Notes: generated by a model from the letters alone, not told the origin. Numbered from the stretch's first letter, positions 9,008 to 18,137 are shown. The stretch is 64,000 bases of DNA from Regnicoccus_A sp014224355 (GCF_050920705.1 NZ_CP154799.1:2914001-2978000); one strand, 5' to 3'. Numbers and translations are program-made.

Positions 9008-10378
9008 TCAGGTCGGCGCCTGCAGCCCCGCCGCATAGAACCCATCCCCGCCCTTCGGGCCGGGCCAGTGTTGCTGCTGCCACAGCAGGCGCCAGCCTGG
9101 GTGTTGCGCGAGGAAGGCGGCGATCAGGGCACCGTTCTCGCTGGGGTGCACCGTGCAGGTGGCATACACCAGCCGGCCACCTGGTACCAGCAGCGGCCGC
9201 ATCGCCTCCAGCAGGGTGCCCTGGAGGGCCGTCAGCTCGGTGATGGCCGCGGGGGTGATCCGCCAGCGGCCATCGGGGTGGCGCGCCAGGGTGCCCAGGC
9301 CGGAGCAGGGGGCGTCGAGCAGGATGCGATCAAAGGGCGGCCCCCCGATGGCGCCGGGGATGGCGGCATCGGCGGTGAGCGGCTCGATCGCGCTCAGCCC
9401 CAGGCGGCTGGCGTTCTCGCGCAGGCGACGCAGGCGGCCTTCAGAGCGATCCACCGCCAGCACGGTGCCGGCATCCCCGATCAGTTCGGCCAGGTGGGTG
9501 CTCTTCCCGCCCGGGGCGGCGCAGGCATCGAGCAGACGCTCCCCCGGCTGGGGGTCGAGCAGGGGTGCGATCGTCTGGGCGGTGCGGTCCTGCACGCTCC
9601 AGTGACCCTCGGCGTAGCCGGGCAGGGCGCGCAGATCGCCGCTGCGACCGCCGAGGCAGAGGCCCCAGGGCAGGCCGGGCAGAGGTTCGGCGCTGACGCC
9701 GGCGGCGGCAAGGGCCTCGATCACCCCCTCACGGCTGGCGCGCAGGCGGTTCACCCGCAGATCGAGGGGTGGCGGCTGGTTGGCCGCCCGGGCAAAGGCC
9801 TCGGCCCCGTTGGTGGGCAGCCACTCCAGCAGCCCCGTGGCCAGCCAGTGGGGCAGGGAGCCGCGCAGGGCCAGGGAGGCGGCGGGATCGGCAGGAAGCG
9901 GCAGCGGCTCCCAGGGGGCGGCACCCTGGGGGAGGGATTCACGGCGGCGCAGGCAGGCCCGCAGCAGACCGTTCACCACCGGCGCCAGGCGGGCGAGGCC
10001 ATCGCGCTTGGCCAGCTCCACCGTGGTGCTCACCGCCGCCGAGGGGGGCACCCGGGCCGTGAACAGCAGCTGGTAGAGACCGAGGTGAAGCAACCAGCGC
10101 AGGGGCGGCGGCTGACGCTCGGCGCGCACCTTGCCGAGGGCATCGATCCAGCCATCGAGCAGGGCCCGCTGCCGGATGGCGCCGCAGGCCAGCTCCGTGG
10201 CCAGACCGCGATCAGCGGGGGCCAGGGGGGAGCGGCGCAGCTCCCGCTCCAGGGCCAGGTCGGTGTAGGCGCCGGCCGCCACGGCCTGCAGCACCCGCCA
10301 GGCCACCCGCCGGGCCTCGAGCCCGATGGCGGCGGGGTCTGGGACCGGCGTTGCTGAGGCGGCGGGGGTGGCGCTCAA
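9008..10378 (-). CDS. rsmB: 16S rRNA (cytosine-967-C5)-methyltransferase RsmB/Sun
   Basis: 456 residues. An N-terminal NusB-like helical domain (about 20-160) is followed by a Rossmann methyltransferase domain with LLDACAAPGGKSTHLAELIG for SAM binding, then LLDAPCSGLGTL and the YATCT nucleophile motif. These are the two catalytic cysteine motifs of RNA m5C methyltransferases. Its start overlaps the stop of the upstream alkyltransferase-like gene by 4 bp (ATGA-type), so the pair is probably an operon. Confidence 0.92.
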   Translation of the reverse strand: MSATPAASATPVPDPAAIGLEARRVAWRVLQAVAAGAYTDLALERELRRSPLAPADRGLATELACGAIRQRALLDGWIDALGKVRAERQPPPLRWLLHLGLYQLLFTARVPPSAAVSTTVELAKRDGLARLAPVVNGLLRACLRRRESLPQGAAPWEPLPLPADPAASLALRGSLPHWLATGLLEWLPTNGAEAFARAANQPPPLDLRVNRLRASREGVIEALAAAGVSAEPLPGLPWGLCLGGRSGDLRALPGYAEGHWSVQDRTAQTIAPLLDPQPGERLLDACAAPGGKSTHLAELIGDAGTVLAVDRSEGRLRRLRENASRLGLSAIEPLTADAAIPGAIGGPPFDRILLDAPCSGLGTLARHPDGRWRITPAAITELTALQGTLLEAMRPLLVPGGRLVYATCTVHPSENGALIAAFLAQHPGWRLLWQQQHWPGPKGGDGFYAAGLQAPT

Positions 10379-10755
10379 ACGGCGGGAAGCGGCGGCCTCC
10401 AGAGATAGCGCCGCAGGGGCAGGCGGCCCTGCTCATCCACTGGAATACCCTCACCGATCAGCAGCTGGCGCTGCATCCAGTCGCTGCCTTCGCGCGAGGG
10501 GCTGAGGCTGATGCAACCGCGGGCATTGACGATCCGGTGCCAGGGCACGTCGGAGGGCAGGGGCAGGCGGCGCAGGGCCCAGCCCACCTGCCGGGCGCAG
10601 CCATAGGCACCGATCCAGTCGGCGATCTGGCCATAGGTGGCCAGCCGGCCTGCGGGAACGAGCGACACCGCCGCCCAAACCCGCTGATCGAAGCCGGGGG
10701 AGCCATCAACCATGACAAGGGCTGACCGGAAGGAGCGTCGGGAAGATCCTGTCAT
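10375..10755 (-). CDS. Alkyltransferase-like protein (ATL, MGMT fold without the catalytic Cys)
   Basis: 126 residues with the DNA-binding domain of O6-alkylguanine-DNA alkyltransferases: VPAGRLATYGQIADWIG, then GCARQVGWALRRLPLP, then the active-site loop as PWHRIVNARG. The nucleophilic Cys of PCHR is Trp. Known ATLs of this form bind O6-alkylguanine and recruit nucleotide excision repair instead of repairing the base. An internal ATG at residue 15 (10713) is an equally good start. It overlaps rsmB. Confidence 0.85.
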   Translation of the reverse strand: MTGSSRRSFRSALVMVDGSPGFDQRVWAAVSLVPAGRLATYGQIADWIGAYGCARQVGWALRRLPLPSDVPWHRIVNARGCISLSPSREGSDWMQRQLLIGEGIPVDEQGRLPLRRYLWRPPLPAV

Positions 10756-10843
10756 CAGCGCTGGCGGAAAGCCGGTCGAAAGCGACGAATCACGGCCATA
10801 GAACGGAACTCACAACTCTTTCGACCCCCACAGGGTTTTCACG

Positions 10844-11956
10844 ATGCACAGCAGCAGAAGCAGCAGCAGGATCAGCCGCGCCGCCTGGGGGCTGAAATTA
10901 GGGGCCGCAGGTCTGGCTCTCACGCTCTCGGGCTGCGGCCTGGTGCGCGCCACCGCCGAGGCGCCCGCGACCCAGGCGGCCGCCGCCACGCTGCCGGCAC
11001 CCGAAACCGGAGAGGCCGCGGAGGCCACCGAGCCCCGCGTCTGCGCCACGGGCCAGCAGAGCGCCGAGGAGGTGTTCCGCTCGGCCCGGGACGGGGTGGC
11101 GGTGGTCTCGAGCGGCAGCAGCCTGGGCAGCGCCTTCGTGGTGGCTCACCAGAACGGCATGACCTACCTGGCCACCAATGCCCACGTGGTCAACGGCAGT
11201 GATGTGGTGCGGCTGAAGTGGGTGGATGGAAGCAGCGACCGGGCCCGGGTGGTGGCGCGCGGATCGGGCCGGACGCCCACCAGCGACCTGGCGCTGCTGG
11301 CGGTGGAGGGCCAGCGCGGCAAGGTGCTGCGCATGCGCGATCAGGCCTCGGCCGTGGGGCAGGAGGTGTTCGTGATCGGAGCCCCGAAGGGGCTGGAGTT
11401 CAGCCTCAGCCGCGGTGTGGTGAGCAGCCTGCGCAGCGACGAGCAGATCCTGCAGATCGACGCGGCGGTGAACCCGGGCAATTCCGGCGGGCCTGTGCTG
11501 GATGCGGGCAACTGCGTGGCGGGCATCGCCACCTTCAAGTTCGGCAACAGCGAGGGGCTGAATTTCGCGGTGTCGTCAAAGGTGGTGCGCGAGTTCCTGG
11601 ACAAGCTGCCGAGCGAAGCCACGGCACAGCTTCCGAGCCGGCGTGATCTGAACCCGAAGAAGGAGGCGCTCTGCCTGTTCCGCGCCCCAGGGCGCAGCGA
11701 GGCGCAGATGCCCTGCCGCGTCAGCCGCGTGAGCGGCCGCAACGGCGGCACCCTCTACGACCTGGCCTGGGCCGATGGCTCCCGCAACGCCTATGCCTTC
11801 TTCCGCAATGGGCGGGTGGCGATCCGCGCTGAAGACGGCAGTGGACGGGCCCTGGAGGAGGCGGGCACCTTCCGCCGCCTCCAGGGGGGCGTGGCGGTGC
11901 GCAGCAGCGGCGACAGCCTGGCCTTCATCCCGGGGCTCAATCCGGTGCTGAACTGA
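10844..11956 (+). CDS. Exported trypsin-like serine protease (HtrA-type catalytic domain), lipoprotein-like
   Basis: 370 residues. A basic N-terminus and hydrophobic segment end in TLSGC, a lipobox-like motif at about residue 27, so membrane-tethered export is likely. The trypsin fold shows a full triad: H114 in TNAHVVNG, D148 in SDLALLAV and S214 in NPGNSGGPV. No PDZ domain follows; instead there is a ~130-residue C-terminal domain that I do not recognise. It is probably a periplasmic quality-control or processing protease. Confidence 0.85.
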   Translation: MHSSRSSSRISRAAWGLKLGAAGLALTLSGCGLVRATAEAPATQAAAATLPAPETGEAAEATEPRVCATGQQSAEEVFRSARDGVAVVSSGSSLGSAFVVAHQNGMTYLATNAHVVNGSDVVRLKWVDGSSDRARVVARGSGRTPTSDLALLAVEGQRGKVLRMRDQASAVGQEVFVIGAPKGLEFSLSRGVVSSLRSDEQILQIDAAVNPGNSGGPVLDAGNCVAGIATFKFGNSEGLNFAVSSKVVREFLDKLPSEATAQLPSRRDLNPKKEALCLFRAPGRSEAQMPCRVSRVSGRNGGTLYDLAWADGSRNAYAFFRNGRVAIRAEDGSGRALEEAGTFRRLQGGVAVRSSGDSLAFIPGLNPVLN

Positions 11957-11988
11957 GCGGAGATCCGAGCGGATCCCCCGCTGCGCCC

Positions 11989-12678
11989 ATGCCCCTGCTG
12001 CCTCGCCGCTTCGAGCGGATCCGCGCCGTGCTGGATCGGCGCATGGCCGATCTCAGCGTGGTGCTGGAGGCGGTGGACAAGCCCCACAACCTCTCGGCGA
12101 TCCTGCGCAGCTGCGATGCGGTGGGGGTGCTCGAAGCCCATGTGGTGAGCCTGCAGGGGCGGCCGCGCACGTTCAACAACACCGCCCAGGGCAGCCAGAA
12201 ATGGGTGCCCCTGCGCTCTCACAACACGGTGGAGGAGGCCCTGGGCCAGCTGAAGCGGGAGGGCTTCAAGCTCTACGGCACCCACCTGGGCACCAGCGCC
12301 GTGGACTATCGCCAGTGCGACTTCCGCGGCCCCACGGCCTTCGTGCTGGGGGCGGAGAAGTGGGGCCTGAGCGAGGCGGCGGCGGCGATGGTGGATCAGG
12401 CCCTGTTCATCCCCACCGGCGGCATGGTGCAGTCGCTGAATGTGTCGGTGGCGGCGGCGGTGCTGCTGTTCGAGGCGTTGCGGCAGCGCCAGGCGGCCGG
12501 CCTGGTGCCCGACGCGGGCGAGGGGCTGCCGCCGGGAGCACGGGACAGCCTGCTGTTCGAGTGGGCCTACCCCCAGGTGGCCGACTGGTGCCGGCGCCAG
12601 GGGCGCCCCTATCCAGCGCTCACAGCAGAGGGAGAGATCAGCGAGGACCTGCCGCGCACCCTGAAACTGCGCTGCTGA
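11989..12678 (+). CDS. trmH: tRNA (guanosine-18-2'-O)-methyltransferase TrmH (SPOUT family)
   Basis: 229 residues. SPOUT motifs are visible: KPHNLSAILRSCDAVGVLEA (motif 1), GAEKWGLSEAA (motif 2) and SLNVSVAAAVLLFE (motif 3, knot). The extra C-terminal region is typical of TrmH compared with other SpoU proteins. It modifies G18 in the D-loop of tRNAs. It follows the protease gene by 32 bp and may share its transcript. Confidence 0.9.
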   Translation: MPLLPRRFERIRAVLDRRMADLSVVLEAVDKPHNLSAILRSCDAVGVLEAHVVSLQGRPRTFNNTAQGSQKWVPLRSHNTVEEALGQLKREGFKLYGTHLGTSAVDYRQCDFRGPTAFVLGAEKWGLSEAAAAMVDQALFIPTGGMVQSLNVSVAAAVLLFEALRQRQAAGLVPDAGEGLPPGARDSLLFEWAYPQVADWCRRQGRPYPALTAEGEISEDLPRTLKLRC

Positions 12679-12697
12679 GCCCCAGCCCCGAGCGAGC

Positions 12698-13033
12698 TCA
12701 GAGGAAGGGGATCAGCACGTCGTTGCGGTTGGGCAGGGGCGGCGCCGCCTGGCCGCTGTGGGCCCGGGGCAACCAGAGGGCCAGGCCCACCCCGAGGATC
12801 TCGAGCGGCAGCGGCCGTGCCACCAGCAGCACCACCGCCAGGGCACCGAGGGCGATCAGACGCTCCAGCAGGCCGATCACGTCGTCGCCATTGGCGCTGC
12901 CCAGCAACCAGAGCAGCACGGAGGCGCTCAGCAGGGAGAGGGTGACCCAGAGGGGCATCAAGGAGTGGATCTGTCCCATCCATTCTGGCCAGGCAGAGGG
13001 CGAGGGAGCAGGCAGCGGCCGGATTGCCAGCAA
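12698..13033 (-). CDS. Hypothetical two-helix membrane protein
   Basis: Up to 111 residues. An internal Met at residue 19 (MGQIHSLMPLWVTL) is a likelier start because the preceding part is unstructured. Hydrophobic segments lie at about residues 27-45 and 59-85. No catalytic motif is visible and I do not recognise the family. It converges with trmH, with 19 bp between the stops. Confidence 0.55.
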   Translation of the reverse strand: MLAIRPLPAPSPSAWPEWMGQIHSLMPLWVTLSLLSASVLLWLLGSANGDDVIGLLERLIALGALAVVLLVARPLPLEILGVGLALWLPRAHSGQAAPPLPNRNDVLIPFL

Positions 13034-13115
13034 ACCAGCAACGACACCAGCAACGACACATCACCCAAAATCCTGAAGCCCTCCTGGAATCCGACCTGAT
13101 TGGATCCGATCACGA

Positions 13116-13595
13116 ATGGCGTTGAATGGCGTTCTCTGTTCTGCGGCAGCCATTCGAGCCATGATCCAGCAGGCCATCTTCCGGCAGCTTCACAGGCGTG
13201 AACCCGGGGCCAACGCCATCGCCAAGGGCTACACCTTGGTGCAGCTGATCATCCTGGTGGCTGTGATCGGCATCGTTTCAGTGGCGGCTCTTCCGACATA
13301 CCTGAAGGTGCGGAACGAGAACAAGGCCCGAGCGGCCATTGGAGAGGCGCTCAGTTTGGCCAGAAAATGCGCGGAGTTCAATGAAACCAAGGCTGGCGTC
13401 CCGCCCAATCCCCCTGCGCTGCGGCGCGTTTCCAACCCGGTCCCCTGCAGGTCCGCCCTTGGAGGGACCTGGATCGCCAGGTGGACAGCGGGCCCTGCGG
13501 GCATGCGCTGTCTTGACAACCGTTCCGTTGCAACCGACAGCAGAGCAACGATCACTGTTGATGCAAGCGGAACCATTGGCTGCAGATTCCGCTGA
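13116..13595 (+). CDS. Type IV pilin-like protein with Gln in place of Glu5
   Basis: 159 residues from 13116, or 144 from an ATG at 13161. The prepilin-like site is AKG|YTLVQLIILVAVIGIV: Gly at -1 for prepilin peptidase cleavage, then a long hydrophobic helix, but Gln where almost all pilins carry Glu at mature position 5. The C-terminal domain has a Cys pair and ends with a CLDNRSV...GCRF pattern that matches the pilin at 22547-22984 (CLDQTSV...SCAF). The two are paralogues. The missing Glu5 could impair assembly, so this may be a minor or specialised pilin. Confidence 0.75.
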   Translation: MALNGVLCSAAAIRAMIQQAIFRQLHRREPGANAIAKGYTLVQLIILVAVIGIVSVAALPTYLKVRNENKARAAIGEALSLARKCAEFNETKAGVPPNPPALRRVSNPVPCRSALGGTWIARWTAGPAGMRCLDNRSVATDSRATITVDASGTIGCRFR

Positions 13596-13627
13596 ACCCT
13601 GCACTCACGATTGATCAAACGAATCGA

Positions 13628-14617
13628 TCACGAGTGAGCGTTCAACTTGCCCGGCTTCGATCCTGCTACTCCATCAAGATCCTCGCCCTCGATCCCCCCG
13701 CTCACCCAGGCCTCCAGGCCTTCCCCCAGGAAGGAGAGCCCCAGCACCAGCACGAACATGGCCAGGCCGGGGTAGAGGGCGGTCCACCAGATGCCGGTGG
13801 GCAGCGCGGTGAGGGCCTGCTGGAGGTCGCCACCCCATTCGGGGATCGTTTCCGGCAGGCCAAGACCGAGGAAGCCCAGCCCCCCCAGCACCAGCACCGC
13901 ATCGGCGGCATTGAGGGTGAGCAGCACCGGCACCGAGGTGATCACGTTGCGGAACAGGTAGCGGCGCAGGATCCAGAGCGGCCTGGCCCCCAGGGTGCGG
14001 GCGGCCTCCACGTAGAGCTCGGCCTTCACCTGGGCCGTCTGGTTGCGCACCACCCGGAAGTACTGCGGGATGTAGACCACGCAGAGAGCAGCGGCCGCAT
14101 TGGGCAGGCCCCTCCCGAGCAGGAAGGCCAGCACCACCGAGAGCAGCAGCACCGGCAGGGTGTAGAGCGTGTCCATCAGCAGCACCAGCACCCGGTCGAA
14201 CCAGCCGCCCAGGTAACCGCTGAGCATGCCCAGGGGCACACCGATCACCAGGGCCACCACCAGCGCCAGCAGCACCACCTGCAGCGCCACGCCGACGCCG
14301 GAGAGGGTGCGCACACACACGTCGCGCCCCAGCCTGTCGGTGCCGCACCAGTGTTGCAGCGACGGGGTGGCGTAGATGGGATTGTCGAGGCCGGCATTGG
14401 GATCCGCCAGCAGCCCCAGGTGAATCATCAGCGGGGTGATCAGGGCGATCAGCCCGTAGATCAGCACGATCACCAGCCCCCAGCGGGCCATTCGGCCGGA
14501 GAGGTTGGTGGGCCGCCAGCGGCTCAGCAGCCCAGGACTCGGCGGGGTGGTCATCGAGCGTCGGAGGGCTGGGACGGGCTCAGTCTGGGGCAGGAGTGGA
14601 TCGAATGAAGCCGACAT
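13628..14617 (-). CDS. ABC transporter permease, peptide/nickel type (DppC/OppC family)
   Basis: Up to 329 residues, with a probable start at an internal Met (residue 22, near 14554). The N-terminal helix is followed by a periplasmic loop containing HWCGTDRLGRDVCVRTLSG, the DppC signature GTDxLGRD. A five-helix permease core carries the EAA loop EAARTLGARPLWILRRY, which contacts the ATPase. No ATPase, partner permease or binding protein is adjacent, so the substrate (peptides, or nickel as in Nik systems) cannot be told from context. It is convergent with the pilin gene. Confidence 0.85.
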   Translation of the reverse strand: MSASFDPLLPQTEPVPALRRSMTTPPSPGLLSRWRPTNLSGRMARWGLVIVLIYGLIALITPLMIHLGLLADPNAGLDNPIYATPSLQHWCGTDRLGRDVCVRTLSGVGVALQVVLLALVVALVIGVPLGMLSGYLGGWFDRVLVLLMDTLYTLPVLLLSVVLAFLLGRGLPNAAAALCVVYIPQYFRVVRNQTAQVKAELYVEAARTLGARPLWILRRYLFRNVITSVPVLLTLNAADAVLVLGGLGFLGLGLPETIPEWGGDLQQALTALPTGIWWTALYPGLAMFVLVLGLSFLGEGLEAWVSGGIEGEDLDGVAGSKPGKLNAHS

Positions 14618-14718
14618 GCGCCTGGTTCAGCGTTTCTCCGATACCCGCCGCTGATCAGCCCAAAGGAGCAAGGCTTGATCAAGATCTGGGAGCACACCAC
14701 TGACTTGGTTGGAGCATC

Positions 14719-15070
14719 CTGAGCTGTGCACGCGGCAACCGCCTGCCTTGGGCGGATAGCCACCGGCTGATCAACCTGCTCGCGGCCCATCCCAACGCGG
14801 AGCAGATGTGGCTGGATGGCCCCGCGCCGTTGCAAGACCCCCTTCCCTGCCTGGCTCGCTGGACTCAGGCCTGGGCTGGAGTCCGCCTTCCCGGAAGATT
14901 TTCAAGCCTGGATCGTGCAGCATGCTTTTCGCTCGCGGCGGCGGCATGATTGACAGGAACTTGCCGCTCTAGCGGAGAATGCACAGGGAGCAGATCTGCG
15001 GCAGCTGCAAACCTTCGCTGCGGAAGCCTTTGATGAAGAGGGGCCAGTTCCACCTGCCGACCCCACATGA
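14719..15070 (+). pseudogene. Decayed coding remnant upstream of the response regulator
   Basis: The stretch reads as protein-like sequence broken across frames: a segment containing SHRLINLLAAHPNAEQMWLD, then in another frame FPEDFQAWIVQHAFRSRRRHD followed by an in-frame stop and ELAALAENAQGADLRQLQ to a TGA at 15068. Codon choice is like the neighbours, but no intact frame exists. I do not recognise the family. The rest of the 14.6-15.1 kb gap shows nothing else. Confidence 0.4.
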
Positions 15071-15133
15071 GCAGCGCCTGGCTGTGACCGAAGCGCTGAA
15101 GCTTGGCTGCAATTCAGCGATCGAGGCCCCCGG

Positions 15134-15859
15134 ATGACCCCTCAACCGATCACTCCCAGGCCCCAGCAGCACCGGGTGCTGATCGTCGACGACGACCCAG
15201 AGTTGCGCCGCTTCCTCACCGGTGAATTGGCGGTTGAAGGCTATGCGGTGGAAGCGGTGGGCATGGGTCAGCAGGCACTGATCCGCCTGCGGGAAGCCGC
15301 CTGGGATCTGGTGTTGCTCGACTGGACCCTGCCCGATTTCAGCGGTGTGGAGGTGTGCCGGCGTCTGCGGGCCAGTGCGATGTCCACCCCGGTGCTGATG
15401 CTTACCGCCCGCGATGCCGTGGCCGAAAGGGTAGAGGCCCTCGATGCCGGTGCAGACGACTACCTTACCAAACCGTTCTCGATCGAGGAGCTGCTCGCCC
15501 GGGTGCGGGCACGGTTGCGGCGCAACGGCAACGCCGCCAGTGAGGGCGACGTGCTCACCTTTGCCGACCTGGAGGTGAACACCGCCAGCCATGAGGTGAG
15601 CCGCGGCGGCTCACCGATCAAGCTCACGGTCAGGGAGTACGACCTTCTGCTGGCCCTGCTCAGGGAACCCCAACGGGTGAAAGAGCGGCAAGCGCTGCTG
15701 CACAGCGTGTGGGGCGAGCCATTCGTGGGCGACGCCAACCTGCTCGATGTGTACATCCGCTACCTGCGCAAGAAGATCGAGCTTCCAGGCTTGCCCACCC
15801 TGATCAAGACGGTACGCGGCGTGGGCTTCATGCTCAAAGAAGGGTTAGTGAAAGAGTGA
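15134..15859 (+). CDS. OmpR-family response regulator
   Basis: 241 residues. The receiver domain (about 13-125) has the acidic pair DDD near 19-21, the phosphorylatable D63 in LLDWTLPDF, and K113 in LTKPF. A winged-helix DNA-binding domain (about 140-236) contains the recognition-helix region LLDVYIRYLRKKIE and the wing TVRGVGFML. No kinase is adjacent. The nearest histidine kinase lies 7.6 kb away at 23508-24935, on the opposite strand and beyond the insertion-sequence nest, so pairing is only a guess. Confidence 0.92.
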   Translation: MTPQPITPRPQQHRVLIVDDDPELRRFLTGELAVEGYAVEAVGMGQQALIRLREAAWDLVLLDWTLPDFSGVEVCRRLRASAMSTPVLMLTARDAVAERVEALDAGADDYLTKPFSIEELLARVRARLRRNGNAASEGDVLTFADLEVNTASHEVSRGGSPIKLTVREYDLLLALLREPQRVKERQALLHSVWGEPFVGDANLLDVYIRYLRKKIELPGLPTLIKTVRGVGFMLKEGLVKE

Positions 15860-15921
15860 CACAACCAATCCCAACAGACCTTTACTCATCACAACCAACT
15901 CCGAGCCCTGGAGATTGCTTG

Positions 15922-16269
15922 GGGAGCCCTGGGCAACGTCGTCCGTGCAGGCACCAACAGCGGCACGATGTCCAAAATGAGCACATCTATGGGTAGAGAG
16001 GCTTAAAATAGTCAATTACGGCTGATTCCAACATAATTCTGCACTGTTTTCTGCCCTGTTCGGTGCCCTAAGTGCACACCGATCCCTAGTTCAGCTTGTC
16101 AGCAGCAGTTGGCGGAGGGCCAAGAACAGGTTCGTCAGTGCGGCCAGCACATTCACCTTGCACCGATTCCTGGTCATGCCCCGCAGCCGGGACTTCTGAA
16201 AGCCGAACTGCTGCTTGATCGCCCGGAAAGGATGTTCCACCTTGGCCCGGATGTGAGCCTTGGCGGTCT
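15922..16269 (-). mobile_element. Left half of a split IS5-family element
   Basis: It begins with GGGAGCCCTGGGCAAC, which resembles the terminal repeat of the intact copy (GGAAGCTCTGGACAAT). From 16091 to 16269 on the minus strand it encodes the last ~59 residues of an IS5 transposase (TAKAHIRAKVEHPFR... to a stop at 16091), closely matching the C-terminus of the intact protein at 21042-22022. The match stops at 16269, where the next element begins. The complementary N-terminal half starts again at 19948. Confidence 0.75.
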
Positions 16270-18062
16270 ATCCGGCGAAAATCTGGTTGAGGGGCGCTTT
16301 GCATCAACAACTTGTTACCCATTTCAATTGACGCCTGGTAACACTGGCTTCTGCACGCTTTCACCTTCCTGCAGGCTTGGAGGCCCGGCCACCGCCAGAG
16401 CGGCCATCTCGTTTTCGATCCATTGCAGCCGGTAACCGCGCAGGCGCCGCTGCAGGGTGCGCAGGTGGCGTGGGCTGTAGCGCTCCGGGTTGTGATCGAT
16501 CAGCCGCTCCAGCAGCGTCTTGGCCCTGAGCTGGGGCTCGGCCTGCAGCCATTGTTCGATCCGCTCCACATCCGGTTCAAACGGATCGGGCCTGTTGCGT
16601 TTGCCGATGCGTGGCTTGGGTTTGCGACGCCTGGGCTGGTTGTTCTGCCAGAGGACCTGCAGGCCGCCCAGGAACACCTCCAGCGATCGGTTCTCCGCAG
16701 CCAGATCCCTCTCCGTTCGGCTGGCTTGCAAGGCAGAGCCCTCCTCAGCGCTGGCCAGCACCGCCAACTGGCCCTGGCAGCGGCGAATCGTGGCGAGCAA
16801 GGCCACCGGGTCACTGCGGCGCCGTAGCTCCCGCCAGGGTTCGGCCGTCTCCTCGCTCAGCACGCCACTGGCCAGCAACCGCTGCAGGGGCGTTCTCGGT
16901 GGGTGGTGCTGCCGCTTGATCCGGCCGCCGTCGCGCTCACTGCTTTTGAGCTTGAACGATGGCTGGAACAGGTTGGTGAACAGCCGCAGCGCGCCGTACA
17001 GCTCGCCCAGCACCTGGGCCGCCTCCAAACCCTCCAGCCGCTGGTAGCCCACCACCCGGCGCACCAGAATCCCGTTCTTCTGCTCCACCCAGGCCTGGTC
17101 ATTGCTCTGGTACGCCCGCGATCGGGTGAGCACGATCTGGTGGCCCGGCCGGTCACACCAGGCCTCCATCAGGCTGTTCATGAACACCGGGTCGTTGTCG
17201 GCATCGATCCCCCGTAGTGGAAACGGCAGTTGCCGGCGGATCAGCTGCAGGGCCGTGAGCACCACCGCGCCATCGCGCACCAGGATCGGCAGGCTTTCGC
17301 TCCAGCCCGTGGCGATATCCGTGGCCATCAGAGTCCAAAGAAAGGGGCCCTGCATGCGGCCGCCGCAGTGGGCCACCAGATCGATTTCCAGCCAGCCAGG
17401 CTCCCTGTGATTGCTCCAGCCCTTGAACGTGCGCACCGGCACCCGCCGCCGCACGGAGCTGTAGGCCCGCGGCGGCCGCCGCCAGTTGTTGGCAGCGCTG
17501 GTCTTGCGGATCGGTGCCAGTAGCCGATCGATCGTGGCGCTACTCATCGCCAGCACCTGCTCACGCACCGCAGGCTCCAGGTTCAGGTGGCCGTGTTGCT
17601 CCAGCGACTCCACCAGCAGCGGTAGCAGGGCCGCCAGGCGCTTACCGCACAACCGATCACTGGCCTCCCACAACGGCACGAGCGCCGCTGCCGCCTCGGG
17701 GCCATAGCGGCGCCGTGGATGGGGCTTGAGGGCCGCCTGATCGAGCGGCCCTTCTGATTCGGCGGGGGCAACAGCCTGGCGATTGAGCAGCCGCAACAGC
17801 GATTTGCGGTGATACCCCGTGATCGCCTCCAGCTCGTCCAGCAATCTCCGCTTACCGGCAGCACTCAGGCCCCCGTAGCGCAGACGGGCCGCCTCCATCG
17901 CGGCCCGTCTGCGCTGCGGATCAGGGCCGGCCGCTCGAACCTCACGCCTCCCGGCCACAGCACCGCTCGGCATGACCTCCTCCTTGCGCCAAACATTGAT
18001 GCAACAACCTTACGCAAGTAACCCAAGTAACGATGCAATGCGCCCATCAACCTGATTGACAC
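16270..18062 (-). mobile_element. ISNCY/IS1202-like insertion sequence
   Basis: The element carries one long transposase gene. Imperfect inverted repeats bound it: the sequence at 16281-16305 matches the reverse complement of 18032-18056 at 22 of 25 positions, and weaker similarity continues a few bases outward on both sides. The exact ends are uncertain to about 10 bp. The right edge abuts the terminal repeat of the IS3-family element. The family name is inferred from transposase type, not from a database match. Confidence 0.7.
16324..17973 (-). CDS. DDE transposase with integrase-core domain (ISNCY/IS1202-like)
   Basis: 549 residues. An N-terminal helical DNA-binding region (about 25-130) includes KRRLLDELEAITGYHRKSLL. 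The retroviral-integrase-like core holds candidate acidic residues in WLEIDLVAHCGG, GIDADNDPVFMN and AWVEQKNGILVRRVVGYQR, i.e. a D,D,E set. A basic C-terminal region (RRRKPKPRIGKRNRP) and a final helical domain follow. The frame is intact, so the element could be active. An internal ATG near residue 26 is an alternative start. Confidence 0.8.
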   Translation of the reverse strand: MPSGAVAGRREVRAAGPDPQRRRAAMEAARLRYGGLSAAGKRRLLDELEAITGYHRKSLLRLLNRQAVAPAESEGPLDQAALKPHPRRRYGPEAAAALVPLWEASDRLCGKRLAALLPLLVESLEQHGHLNLEPAVREQVLAMSSATIDRLLAPIRKTSAANNWRRPPRAYSSVRRRVPVRTFKGWSNHREPGWLEIDLVAHCGGRMQGPFLWTLMATDIATGWSESLPILVRDGAVVLTALQLIRRQLPFPLRGIDADNDPVFMNSLMEAWCDRPGHQIVLTRSRAYQSNDQAWVEQKNGILVRRVVGYQRLEGLEAAQVLGELYGALRLFTNLFQPSFKLKSSERDGGRIKRQHHPPRTPLQRLLASGVLSEETAEPWRELRRRSDPVALLATIRRCQGQLAVLASAEEGSALQASRTERDLAAENRSLEVFLGGLQVLWQNNQPRRRKPKPRIGKRNRPDPFEPDVERIEQWLQAEPQLRAKTLLERLIDHNPERYSPRHLRTLQRRLRGYRLQWIENEMAALAVAGPPSLQEGESVQKPVLPGVN

Positions 18063-18137
18063 TGGACAGCGGCCCCCTGCGTCAGGAAAGAAGTCCGCTC
18101 GGTCTAACCCATCCACCAGGGGGCCAAACCGACGACC

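Noticed and set aside
13600..13640. Inverted repeat between the pilin and ABC permease genes as a terminator
   Set aside because: The arms (CACTCACGATTGATC and GATCACGAGTGAG) match imperfectly and no T-run follows on either strand.
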